Positions 8,654-19,059 of a stretch of DNA of 64,000 nt are shown here, piece by piece; within the stretch, counting starts at the first letter, position 1; each line of letters starts with the position of its first letter. Under the pieces are notes generated by a model. That model ran no database searches. It saw only the letters and a list, made by a program, of their open reading frames with translations, and was not told where the DNA came from. The stretch is from Oidiodendron maius Zn (lineage: Eukaryota; Ascomycota; Leotiomycetes; Myxotrichaceae), in NCBI GenBank assembly GCA_000827325.1, contig KN832903.1:89269-153268 (forward strand). The letters run 5' to 3'. The position numbers and the translations under genes are program-made.

Positions 8654-9208
8654 TCAAAACCCTAGCTGATGCAATACATGCGTACCTCCCAGAACCGCCC
8701 CCAATAGTGGGAACAGAGATCGAACAATATGAAGCCAGTTCCATTTCACGACAAGTCTCCGCACCTGGCCAAAATCAACCTTCTTTTCGGCCTTCCCCTG
8801 GTCGTACAGGTCAAACAGCGCATAGTTTGTTGGTGTCATTGTAACCCAAGTGAACGGTACCAGCGAGAGTGTAATGACGCCTGCTAATAACGGCCGCAAC
8901 CATATCTCGTCTACTGCGTGGGCTTTGTATGATGAGATTGCATACAACGTAAATGTCCCCACAGCCAGCGATGGCATTAATCGGTGTCCGTAGTGGTATA
9001 GCCGGACGAAATGAGCGAGGAGATGGGAGGGTTGTGTGTCCGTGTCAAGGAAGACTGGTACTGCTACAAGTGAAAGGCTCATCATTGCACCTGGATGAGG
9101 ACAATTAGAAGTTCCTCCAAATTCAATCAAAAAACAAGACATACCAGACAAGAAAGAGCCGGCAACTACTGCAGTTGCCTGCAGTACCGTCTCTGTTGTT
9201 TGCGCCAT
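8654..9208 (-). CDS. tpcL-like: DUF1772 anthrone oxygenase (one in-frame intron)
   Basis: Probable exons are 9145-9208 and 8654-9090, giving 166 residues. The intron at 9091-9144 starts GTATGT, ends CAG, is 54 nt long and has no stop, so a simple ORF reading retains 18 false residues (beginning MSCFLIEF). Removal gives ...GSFLSG-AMMSLSLVAVPVF, the continuous first transmembrane segment expected for the family. Further hydrophobic segments and the FARLYHYGHR-like HFVRLYHYGHR motif and a terminal KWNWLHIVRSLFPL segment match emodin-anthrone oxygenases (HypC, MdpH2, TpcL types). Family role: oxidation of emodin anthrone to emodin, a membrane-associated, cofactor-poor reaction. It shares a 387-bp divergent promoter with the EthD decarboxylase, the preceding step. 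Confidence 0.9.
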   Translation of the reverse strand: MAQTTETVLQATAVVAGSFLSGMSCFLIEFGGTSNCPHPGAMMSLSLVAVPVFLDTDTQPSHLLAHFVRLYHYGHRLMPSLAVGTFTLYAISSYKAHAVDEIWLRPLLAGVITLSLVPFTWVTMTPTNYALFDLYDQGKAEKKVDFGQVRRLVVKWNWLHIVRSLFPLLGAVLGGTHVLHQLGF

Positions 9209-9595
9209 CGTCGACTAATTATGGGACACTAGGTTGTAGACAATTGCTGCACCATTTAATCAAGGCGACTTGCTGTGTAGCAAAATATGAAAAGAAAAAT
9301 GACTTATGAGTTCATCCTGGAGCTCCCAATAACATGGCTATGGATCGCCTGCATGGCGAGGAGAAGACTACTTGTTTGCCGAGCTACGGGCATCGGCTAC
9401 GTATGCACGCGAAACATAGGTCGCGCTCCGGATCCGACAGCCCTGCTCTTTCTACAATCACAAGAACCGTACAGGATATTTCTGATTTTGCGATAGCCAT
9501 ACATGCATGACAACTCTTGGAACTAGCCTACGACTACATACTTGTCTCTCTTTTAAGCCATAATTCATCAAATTGATCTCGGAAAAAGTCACATT
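9209..9595. promoter_or_regulatory. Divergent promoter of anthrone oxygenase and EthD decarboxylase
   Basis: A 387-bp spacer between two start codons. It contains CCGAGCTACGGGCATCGG (inverted CCGA/TCGG) near 9380 and TCGCGCTCCGG near 9420. The latter has the TCG-N5-CGG spacing of AflR-type sites without the full consensus. Coordinated expression of two consecutive steps is the simple reading. Confidence 0.45.
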
Positions 9596-10190
9596 ATGAC
9601 ACAAGAAGTTACATCGCAAGAGGTTGAACCCCAAACAAATGGTTTGAAACCAACCAAGTACCTGTGCTTGACTATTTGCGGTTATCGTAAGCCAGGCATG
9701 AGCGAGGAGGCATATCGACATCACATGACAAAAGTGTCCGCGCCCTTAACCAAAGATCTGATGGTAAAGTACGGTGTGCGAAGATGGACAATGGTACACA
9801 CTCTCATGACCAGTTTCCATGTTCGGGAGGATTAAGGCATACTTACTAACGGGTAACCAAAAGATTCACAACCCCATCGCTACTCGCTCATTAATGTCTC
9901 AACTCTTTGACCATCAAATGTCCAATATTGCGGACTTTGATTGTTTCAGTCAAGTCATCTTTGAGAGTCTTGAGGATTATAAGAGGATGAAGGAAGATCC
10001 GTGGTACAAGGAACATCTTATAAGTGACCATGAGAATTTTGCGGACACGAAGAGAAGCATGTAAGTCTTGTCACCATTTTATCAAATATCTTTGGTATTT
10101 CATACGTTTAATTTGGGTAATGGCAGGATGACTATCGGATGGGTCGAGGAATTCGTGAGGGATGGTGAGGCGGTAGATGGGTTGAGTTAG
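9596..10190 (+). CDS. tpcK-like: EthD-domain decarboxylase (atrochrysone carboxylate type)
   Basis: Three exons: 9596-9793, 9864-10060 and 10127-10190, encoding 152 residues. Intron 1 (70 nt) begins GTACAC, carries the branch site TTACTAAC and ends AAAAG. Intron 2 (66 nt) begins GTAAGT and ends GGCAG. The protein is a ferredoxin-like EthD/dimeric alpha-beta barrel: [20 protein letters not shown], then [16 protein letters not shown] and [11 protein letters not shown], ending in [12 protein letters not shown]. The conserved His pair in the HH and DHENF segments fits the family. Role by family: decarboxylation of atrochrysone carboxylic acid on the way to emodin anthrone. It needs no cofactor. 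It is divergent from the anthrone oxygenase. Confidence 0.9.
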
Positions 10191-10725
10191 AAATTTTTGT
10201 CTGATATTTGGCCCTGTGATAGTCATTTACTTGTTCAACAATGAGATCTATTTCAATCGTAGTTGGGCCAGAAGTAATACCCTGTAGCTTTTTCATAAAT
10301 GATAATGTTTATGACGTACTAGTGCCGTCGGAGCAAGCATTCGATTCACGTGTCTGCCCAAAGTTCACTACAATATAAAAATAGCTCCACCCCGAAAAAC
10401 CAGACATGATCGCGTTCAAGCTCATCATGGTGCTACTTTGCTTATTTCTCAGCTATAACTACCAATTGCTCCATCGTCCCATCACCACTGACTCAGGAAC
10501 TGTCCCCTTCATGATTTTCGGCCGAGAATTTTTACCCCGGGTGAGGTGTCCATCGCCGCATGCGGGCATCGGGGTATTAATTTGCAGGCCGAATCAGTGC
10601 GCGGAAACAGCGCAATTCACGTTCACTTACATAATTTAAATAGCAGTAGATCAAACGCACGCATGTCGTCAGTTGCATGGAGATGCATGTCAATTGAAAG
10701 TTCTGTTTGTCCTTAGACGAATATC
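10191..10725. promoter_or_regulatory. Upstream region of the multicopper oxidase
   Basis: A 535-bp spacer between two same-strand genes. It includes TCGGAGCA near 10328 and TTCGGCCGAG near 10517 but no copy of the 12-mer. The small open frame near 10,406-10,639 has no family character, and I take the spacer to be non-coding. Confidence 0.4.
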
Positions 10726-12909
10726 TTGTTTCACGAAATGCATTCTAGGAATGCATTCGGCCGGTTTCAGACCCTGTGCCTCTTTATCGTCTCCACGTTT
10801 GCAAGCCCTACTGTTAATGCACCTCAGGGAGTTGACATTGGGTATGGACCCAATAATCGGAGCATCTGGATCGATGGCTTTGATATCTACAGCGATTATA
10901 CAAACAACTCTGTAGTACCACCGGGCAAACTAGTCGAGGTACATTGCCCGAATTTCACAACGCTCTGACTATTGAGACTAAAGTACAATTACAGTACGAG
11001 TTCACCCTCTCTCAGCAATGGGTTACGCCAGACGGCTTCCCAAAATTCGCACAAGTAGTCAATGGTTAGGACATTAGTCTTTAGTTTCAGACGTGGCACT
11101 CATACAAGTTGCAGGTCAGTACCCGGGGCCTACACTGGAAGCCAATTGGGGAGATACAATCCGTATGTTGATTTTCCGCCTTCGTGTATACGACTGACCA
11201 TATGTATAATGTAGGGGTCACTGTGCACAATAATTTCACAGAAGATTATAACGGCACATCAATACATTGGCATGGCCTCCGTCAGTACCAGACCAACTGG
11301 TTAGATGGCGTTTCTGGTGTGACGCAGTGTCCCAGCAAGGTACATTCCAATTCATGACCATGATGAGGGGTGACTTTTTGACATAGGAAAACAGCCACTT
11401 GATACTCAAGTCTATGAGTTCCGAGCTATGCAGTACGGAACATCATGGTACCATGGTCACTTAAGTCTGCAATGTTCGTGTTCCTTTATCAAATATCCGC
11501 GTGCCGAGCTGACTCGCATATAGACAGTAATGGCCTTTATGGTGTGTTCTTTCGATGGGAGTCTCACTATGTTTGTCACTAACGACTAGATTTCAGGTCC
11601 AATTGTGATACATGGACCATCCAGCGCGAACTGGGACGAAGACCTTGGACCCTGGGCCCTGAGCGATTGGTACCATGCTGACGTTTTTGGCCTCAAGTGG
11701 GTTGGCGAGACCACATTCTTAGCAGCTCTTCCGGACTCCTTTGTACTCAATGGGAAAGGGAAATTTCAAGATCAGGGAGAATTATATGAAGTTGTCGTGC
11801 GCAAGAACAAGACATATAAGATCGGAATTATCAACACATCAACACTTCTAACCTATACCTTCTGGATTGATGGTCACAATCTGACAATCATTCAAACTGA
11901 TTTCGTGCCGATTGAGCCATATACGGTGTCTGTTCTTAATATAGGGATTGGTATGTTCCGTACGCTGAGATCGTTGCCTAGCATATTCTGACCTCCAACA
12001 GGGCAGCGATATGAGTTCATCATCGAGACAAACGCAGATCTCGTGAACGGAACCAACTTCTGGGTCAATGCGCAGTATTGCGCCGAGCCAGAACTGATCC
12101 CTATTTCAAACAAGGTCGGTATCATCAGGTATGACGCTGCAGACACCAGCGACCCATATACACCCGAAGACCAACATCTCGACTTTGGATGCGCTGATCC
12201 CGAACCAAAGAACCTCATTCCAGTCGTTAAGCAGAACGTCGGTACAAGGATCAATGGAATCGGTCCGGAGGACTACCTCAAGCTTGGCCAGCAAGCTTAT
12301 CCCAACGCATCGGATTATCCAGGAACTGTACGCAAATGGGTGATACAGGAAACCCCACAATTCGTCTCATGGACAGAGCCCTCACTTTGGCAATACGCAA
12401 CGAAGAGCAACGTGTCATTGCCACCAGAAGCGGTTCCTTTCATCCTGGATTATGAAACTGACGAATGGGTATACTTCGTCATCACATCAAACTATACGCT
12501 ACTGCCCACCGACATTCCGCGTAATTTGACGCCTTCAGTGCATCCGATGCATCTACATGGGCACGATTTCAATATCCTAGCGCAAGGAGATGGCGAGATA
12601 CCCGACGAACCTGTGCTCAACTTTGAGAACCCAGCCCGACGAGACGTGATCGATATTAACATTGGCGGATGGGCCGTCATCGCTTTCCAGATCAACAACC
12701 CAGGTGCCTGGCTCTTCCACTGTCATATTGCGTTCCACTCGAGTGCAGGCCTCTCGCTGCAGTTTATCGAGCAGCCGAGCAAGATCAAGCCTCTATTAGA
12801 ACGTAGCGGCGTGCTTCCTGAGTTTGATGATCGATGCAAGTCGTGGGCTAAATGGTACAACACTGTAAATATACCGCACAATGCGACGATAGAGGACTCA
12901 GGTATTTGA
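10726..12909 (+). CDS. tpcJ-like: Secreted-type multicopper oxidase (dihydrogeodin-oxidase-like laccase)
   Basis: Eight exons: 10726-10938, 10995-11064, 11115-11162, 11215-11339, 11395-11473, 11524-11541, 11597-11950 and 12002-12909, giving 604 residues. An in-frame ATG at 10738 is an alternative start. A hydrophobic segment near residues 15-30 looks like a signal peptide. All four copper-ligand blocks are present: HWHGLRQ (about 128), WYHGHLSLQ (172), [10 protein letters not shown] (483) and [12 protein letters not shown] (542). Exon 6 is only 18 nt. In intron 4 the first acceptor AG (after GACATAG) is out of frame; the next AG, 9 bases on, restores [13 protein letters not shown]. Family role: stereoselective phenol coupling of a sulochrin-type benzophenone into a grisandiene spirocycle, as in geodin and trypacidin synthesis. 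Confidence 0.93.
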
Positions 12910-13417
12910 GATCTGGGGAAATAAGAGGTTGCAGAAAGGGAGTGGTGTCGATAAACAGCCATGTGCATACAAGTTGGCTTTTGGTATCCTCGAAAATCAA
13001 AAAAAAAAGCCAGTCCATAAAAGTTTTTCCATGTACATACTTTAGAATCACAATCATGCGTACACCGTGTCAACTTTAAGACTACTTCAGCATTTTTGTG
13101 CAAAATCAAGCTCGGTTGTGGTCTCATAGCGTTGCTATGAGTCCTTTGATATGACCCCGAAATCATAGACTGTGTTATTCCATCGGAGATATTCACCTCG
13201 GATCAAAATATGCCTTAATTACCGACATGCATGTCCGATGGAACCGCTTGCCGACCAGTCCTGTCATGCTACCCGAGTACCGCCTCCGTGTATTTGAGGG
13301 ACTATTGTTGTGCATGAGGGACCAAAGCAGCAACTAAGACAGTCAGATAGCGGGTAACCCTATTATCATCTTGCGCAAACTTTACTAACTCTGGTAAATT
13401 TGTTCTAGTTTGAACAT
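12910..13417. other. Spacer between multicopper oxidase and questin oxidase genes
   Basis: A 508-bp non-coding stretch with isolated TCGGAGAT and CTCGGATC elements near 13180-13205. It should contain the oxidase terminator and the promoter of the next gene. Nothing else seen. Confidence 0.4.
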
Positions 13418-14758
13418 TTGAAGATGGCTTCAGCGTCAGTGATTCAGCTTACCCCAAACAATCTTGGTCTCATTCACGCTCCTGGAAAGACGGATGAATC
13501 ATTCGAGTCGGCAAGCCGGATATTGCAGAAGAACCATGACAAAAATCACATGTTCTGGAGAGAAGTTGCAGGTCACAACCATATCACGCATTCCGTACTC
13601 AACGTGTTCGCGCTTGGTGGCAGTCCGGCAGATCTTCAGCGGGCATTCGACGATGGCGTAGATATCCAACGTCCACCACCACCCAAGGATCTTGCAATCA
13701 TCGATGCGCTTCGAGATCCAGACGAGTTCCTGAAGCGAACGGGTGATTTAGACCAGTACCCGAATTTTCTAGCATTTTTCTCACAAGAAATCGAGGCGAA
13801 GGGATGGGTGGCTGTTGTGCAGGAGCACGTCTTCAGCAAGAGTCGAAATGCCGAAAAGATTTTTGCACAGCTGTTCGAGGGCCTATATCACCCACTCATC
13901 CACCTGGCACTGGGTGTTGAGTTCGCACAGCCAAGTATTGTGGCAGAGGGCCTCGCCCAAGCAGCATCACATGACTCAATGGGCACCGAGGAGTATCTTC
14001 TTCGCGCTGAACAGGAAGCCGCCAAATCAACAAGAAGCAGCAAACCCTTGGTCGAGCTTCTACGCTCCGTACACGACAACGACAGTCTTCGCAATGCTCC
14101 GTTCGGCTTCACGGATGGCCCAGCAAGAGTGCGACATGGTGTGCTTGGACCTAAGAACCAACCGCTGTTGGTAGATATCGCAGCGCAATTCCGGATAAAA
14201 CTTGCTGATCTCGAACGAGGTCTGGCTGAGACGATCAATAGCTCCGCTTACACTGCTGGAGCAGCGCAGCGACCTGGCAAGGCACGAAAACTCGATTTTT
14301 TCCATCTGCACGCTGTGACTGCTTCTATCGCTCTGACTGTTCTATCTGAGCAAGACTGGATCGCACGGGAAGACAAGGCACGTCTTGTGGAGTGGAAAGG
14401 CCGGATAGACCTGATGTGGTACGCGGCAAGTGGAGCGGTTGAGCTTCGGCTGGAAGATATCACAAACTACATCCCCGATCGCAGCGCCGGATACAACTGG
14501 CAGACTCTCTTTCAGGCCGTTTTGAAGACGCACGATGACGGCCATCTGATCAAGGCAGTACGAGCATTGAAGAACGGAGAAGAATACTCGAATAAAGTTG
14601 ATACCGACGACAAGAAGGTCTTTCCTATTCAAGGAGATTCTTGGTTGAAGATTGCCCAGATGGCTTACGATTCCACTGTCGACCGGGATATTATGGAGAA
14701 GTGGATATGGGGCGTGGGCTTTGATGAAGGTTGGGCACACATTCCGCCATTGGAATGA
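13418..14758 (+). CDS. tpcI-like: Questin-oxidase-like Baeyer-Villiger enzyme (DUF4243)
   Basis: A 446-residue intronless protein; the second ATG at 13424 is equally possible. No flavin or nicotinamide fold is visible. Instead it has the His-rich helical pattern of the questin oxidase family (GedK/TpcI/AflY type): REVAGHNHITHSVLNVFALG near the N-terminus, YHPLIHLALGVEF in the middle and FFHLHAVTASIALTVL further on. It ends with WLKIAQMAYDS and DEGWAHIPPLE. Family role: oxidative opening of the central quinone ring of questin to a desmethylsulochrin-type benzophenone. With the neighbouring oxygenases and laccase this implies an emodin-to-benzophenone-to-spirocycle route. Confidence 0.92.
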   Translation: MKMASASVIQLTPNNLGLIHAPGKTDESFESASRILQKNHDKNHMFWREVAGHNHITHSVLNVFALGGSPADLQRAFDDGVDIQRPPPPKDLAIIDALRDPDEFLKRTGDLDQYPNFLAFFSQEIEAKGWVAVVQEHVFSKSRNAEKIFAQLFEGLYHPLIHLALGVEFAQPSIVAEGLAQAASHDSMGTEEYLLRAEQEAAKSTRSSKPLVELLRSVHDNDSLRNAPFGFTDGPARVRHGVLGPKNQPLLVDIAAQFRIKLADLERGLAETINSSAYTAGAAQRPGKARKLDFFHLHAVTASIALTVLSEQDWIAREDKARLVEWKGRIDLMWYAASGAVELRLEDITNYIPDRSAGYNWQTLFQAVLKTHDDGHLIKAVRALKNGEEYSNKVDTDDKKVFPIQGDSWLKIAQMAYDSTVDRDIMEKWIWGVGFDEGWAHIPPLE

Positions 14759-15245
14759 TCATGAGATACCAAAGTTAAAATACTACTTGATACTCACCAA
14801 CATGCTTGCCAACAAGATACATATATATATAACTCGACCATGTTTAAAACATTACCGTCATGGAGTATGGTGTCTTCAGGCTCCCTCCGAGATTGGCTGT
14901 CTGTCTCGAACCATTGATCCTGCCGCTGCTATAGCCTGATTATTAGTGCCCGTCACTTGTGAGCGTCCTGCACCCCTCGTCTTATTTGGAAGCTAGCGGA
15001 TAACGACCATCTAGAATGTTATTTTCATTAAAGTTTTCGTCAATGGTATCACTATTAAGCCCGCTTCTGTACAATCGTCGTTCAGAAGATGCAGCACTAT
15101 CACGGTCATCGGCGGGCCTCCGCCTCGTAAACTCCCATGTATCACTACCCAGAGCAATGCTTGAGTGATAGTCAAGGAGATGGTTGGTGAAGATTTCTAC
15201 GTAGAATGTGCCCAGTTGTCAAACATTATAATCCAGTCGTCCACT
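14759..15245. other. Convergent spacer, questin oxidase and MFS transporter
   Basis: A 487-bp space between two stop codons with a short TA run (ATATATATATA, about 14821-14831). No gene or recognised regulatory element seen. Confidence 0.45.
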
Positions 15246-17171
15246 TTAAAACTTTTCCCCAGTAGTAATAGGTATCACATCCACGCTCGTGTTCTCCGTG
15301 CCATCATTCGAGTCCTCAACTACAGCCCTCTTCTTATCCTCCCTCTTCTGCAGCTGCCAGGTAACCAGCGTCGAGATAATGAGAGCTGAGTTGATAGCGG
15401 TGAGCGTGACCCAGCCCTTGTAGTATCTAGGAGAATCAACCTGCTGGAACACGATCAGTGGCAACCAGGCAGAGACAGTGTTGCCGAACTGGTTCATCGC
15501 GCCGATGACTATGGCGCGCTCTTCGTTATCCGCGCTCGTAATTTCGTTGGCCCAGCTGAGAAGTAGATATTAATATATCTGTCGATCACGTTGAGATAGG
15601 AGGGACCTTACGCGAAGAAGAGACCACCAGTTGCTCCACCGACACCTCCGAAGAGGAAGCATGCCCATTTCCAGCCGGAGCTGATATCCCAAACTGCCAA
15701 TGATCCAGCAGCAATGATGGTCACCACAGATCCAAAGATGATGGGAGGCCAGCGTCGACCCTTCAGAATAGTATCAGACGACCAGGCATATATGACTTCT
15801 ACACCCGCTTGCACCGCAAATGGCAAAGTGCCGTAAGCGTTGATCAAACCGACTGAATAACCCGAAGCCTTTAGGAACAAGGTGAACGCTGGAGCTGCAG
15901 CACCGACGACGCTATTGACCCAGAAGCTGTTTATAAGCTTAGCGACATATCTGGCACTATTATAAGCAGAATACATACGTATAGGTGAGCGTCAGAGCAT
16001 ATATATGCCACGAGGTCAAAATCTTCTTAACCTTGGCGACCGTGTACTTGGCTCTCGGCTTGCGGCCCTCCAGCTCCATTCGCTTCTGAGCAAGTTGGAT
16101 GTCCTATTCTACGTATCAGTATTTGCACAGGAAGTCTAAGTGATAGAGAAGTGCTTACCGATTCTGATAGGTACCAAGGCTTTCTAGCTTCAGGAACGTC
16201 AGGGTAGAAGAAGAATCCACCCAAAGCGATAGGAAGCGAGATGACACCGTCGATGATGAAGAGCCTGAAATGGCATGATCAGCTTCGATGCATTGCAGGC
16301 CTTGAGCATCAGATACCTACCACTGCCATCCGGCGTATTTGCTCCTGTCACCGAGATGGTACACACCAGCCATCAGGTAGCCAGAGAACATAGCGCCTAA
16401 GACACTGCTGATATGGAAGATACAGGTACGCTTTGCGAGCTCATCCTTGCGATACCAGGAGCCGATGATGTACTGGAGACCAGGATAGAACGTGCCCTCA
16501 ACAAGGCCTATGAGAATCATTAGTTTTTCGTTCGTGTTTGGAGCAATCTATGTGTACTTGCCTACGAAGAAGCGGATGACGATGATTTGCGTGGTTGTCT
16601 TTGCTTGGCTAAGGCAGAACGTTAGGATGGACCAGATCACCTGTTATGCCTATGTCAGTCACCCATTGTTGGCGGTTAGATCTCGAGAATGCGAACCTCG
16701 TTGGCGGGAATCCAGATGTGCGCAGGAACTCGGGTAAGGATGATATTACTCGGAACTTGGGAAAGAATGTTGCCGACAGTGAAAGCTGTCTGGAAGTAGT
16801 TGAGTTGGTTACCATAGAGGTTAAGGTCTTCCTTCCTGCATCACATTCAGTCACATGCCCAAACTTCTTTAATTCCCGATTCGCACTAACATTCCAGAAA
16901 CAAAAGCGACGTTGACATTGATCTGGTCCATGTACTTGATGAAGAACCCTAGTCTCCATGTTAGCACAAGGAGGTCTCGATCTGCAACGGCGAGCTGTGA
17001 CAAACCAAGACAAGAAAACGTGAGTAGCGCCGCATCAAGCTTGAACAAGAATCTTCGTTCTTCCTTTGGCTTGTCCAGAGTATCCCATAAGTAGCTGACC
17101 CGTCTTCGCTTTGGGTGCAGCACCTGGGTGGTGGGTTCATGGATGACGTCGGTCTCCTTTGTGTCCGACAT
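15246..17171 (-). CDS. MFS transporter, allantoate-permease/anion:cation symporter family
   Basis: Nine exons on the minus strand: 17006-17171, 16891-16948, 16697-16835, 16562-16640, 16321-16507, 16159-16264, 15979-16103, 15612-15926 and 15246-15555, summing to 494 residues in one frame. The intron at 16508-16561 has a GC donor (GCAAGT) and restores [20 protein letters not shown], so it is a GC-AG intron. About twelve membrane segments are visible, with family blocks [33 protein letters not shown] and [16 protein letters not shown]. Dal5/Tna1-type relatives import organic anions at the plasma membrane, but cluster members may export products or take up precursors. Its promoter region, shared with the divergent hydroquinone reductase, carries the 12-mer TCGGAGGGTCGG, which suggests cluster membership. 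Confidence 0.9.
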
Positions 17172-17915
17172 GATTGTGCAACGGTAAGAGAGACCTTGAT
17201 ACCAATATACTTGTCTGCATCTGGCGACGATGTCTTCTCGGCAAAACAGTAGACACTTATATGTTGTGTCGACGGCGAGCTGGCTTGATTGCGTTATGGC
17301 GAGGCCGCATTGCGCATAACGCGTCTTTCACCGGCCACACGGTTTGATAACAGATAAGATGGACAATGGCTCTATTTTCTATGGGCCAAAAATCCATCTC
17401 TTCAGTTGAAGGACGTACAGGATCCACAGGAGCAGTTCGGACGATCGGCTGTGGCGCTTGCATCCCCATGCGCTGCTCGGAGGGTCGGGGGGTTCTTGGC
17501 GATGGGATTGGCTGAGCGCTGTGCTGTCATCAAACCCTCGCAGAGATGGGCGTTTAGCGCTCTCACTTATAAGCCTGGTATTGGTAGAGCAACGCCCGAC
17601 TCTCAGTAGTTCTCCACAAGGGCGTTGCCGTCGGAAAGCAGAAGGGCAAAGTCACCTCCGAAAATCCAGGCTCGGAGACAGCATGTTTTGGCTGGACTGT
17701 GCTGCTAGCAAACAGCATTACCAAATTCGTCAACCTGCGTGTAGTTTCCAGGCTGTCTGCGCGACTTCGCGCACGTGGATTGCCGCTCAGCCTGCGTACA
17801 TATATCTGCCCTCGAGTCAGGACAGCAAGGCCAAGAAAAGCTTCTGTAGGAATCGCTCAACCGGAAGCGTCGAGCATCATCTCAAGTACCCCGAAAACGA
17901 AAACTTTCAGACAAT
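17172..17915. promoter_or_regulatory. Divergent promoter of MFS transporter and hydroquinone reductase
   Basis: A 744-bp spacer between two divergent start codons, with the 12-mer at 17477-17488 and further TCGG elements at about 17448, 17631 and 17674. Apparent open frames here lack family character. Confidence 0.55.
17477..17488 (+). promoter_or_regulatory. TCGGAGGGTCGG candidate operator, MFS/reductase promoter
   Basis: An exact copy of the 12-mer at 2403-2414 and 5464-5475, 306 bp upstream of the MFS ATG and 428 bp upstream of the reductase ATG. Confidence 0.55.
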
Positions 17916-19059
17916 ATGACTATCAAGAACGATGTGAGAATGCAACATTCTATCGATTCTAAACCTTGTAGCTAACGATTCACCGTGAAGACCGATTGGA
18001 AGCCTGGTAGCTTCGCCGACGATGACGGTCACTTCAGAAGACCAGAGGCCAAGATCCGCAACTTTGTATCAGCAGATCCTGACTCAGAATTCCCTGCGGA
18101 AGCGAACCGATACGTTCTATACGTCCATTATGCCTGCCCTTGGGCGCACCGCATCCTCATAGTTCGTGTGCTGAAGGCCCTCGAGGATATCATCGAGGTG
18201 GTTGAGCTCGACAAAGCTGATGAGATAGGCTGGGCGTTCAGCGGCACGACGGGACCCGACAAGGATCCGAGATACGGCTTCACCCATCTGAGAGGCCTCT
18301 ACTTGAAGGCGTTCCCAGGCTGGAACGGGAGAAGCTCTGTGCCAGTCCTGTGGGACACCAAGAAAGGTTGGTGACGACCACCACCATGTGTGTTGGTCTT
18401 GACTGTGCTAACCGTGCGATGTAGAGACTATAGTCAACAACAATGCCAGCGAGATCCTTGAGATGGTCTATACCGAGTTCGACGCACTCATCCCCGAGGA
18501 GAAGAGGGAGGCTACCAAGGGCGAAGCAGGCTTCCTACCACCGACTCTCAAGAATAAACTGGACACCTTTAGGAACTTTGTATACCACAATATCAACGAT
18601 GGTGTCTACAAAGTAGGGTTTGCTTCCACCCAGAAGGCCTACGAGTACAGTCTATTCCCTCTATTTGAAGCCCTGGACAAAGTGGAGGAACAACTGGCAG
18701 ACCCAGCACACCAGCCTTATCTGTTCGGCAAGAACATCACTGATGCTGATATCCGGTTGTTCTCAACGCTGATCCGCTTCGACGTCTCCTACTTTTCGAG
18801 CTTCAAGTGCAACCTAAAGATGATCCGCTACGAGTATCCCCGGCTACACCTCTGGCTGCGTACTCTCTACTGGGATCCTGAGAATAAATTCAATGGTGCA
18901 TTTAGGGACACCGTCAGATTCCAACTTGTGCGTCGTTGTCCCTTGTGATATCTATATGAGACATATCTAATATTTACATAGTACAAGGAACAATACGCAT
19001 ACGCCACCGTGAGCCCGGTCTATCCTAAGGGCCCCATTCCACACATACTCCCATTGTAA
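17916..19059 (+). CDS. ECM4-like: Glutathionyl-hydroquinone reductase (ECM4/Xi-class GST)
   Basis: Four exons: 17916-17933, 17991-18366, 18425-18927 and 18982-19059, giving 324 residues. The first coding exon is only 18 nt (MTIKND). All three introns are GT-AG, and the first two have CTAAC-type branch sites. The diagnostic active site is HYACPWAHR with Cys55, followed by RFDVSYFSSFKCN and ending in KGPIPHILPL, typical of the Xi class (ECM4/PcpF family). Family chemistry: reduction of glutathionyl-hydroquinones, recycling quinone adducts in the cytosol. This class is not in the trypacidin gene set I remember, but its promoter copy of the cluster 12-mer and its position make a role in protection from pathway quinones plausible. 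Confidence 0.9.
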
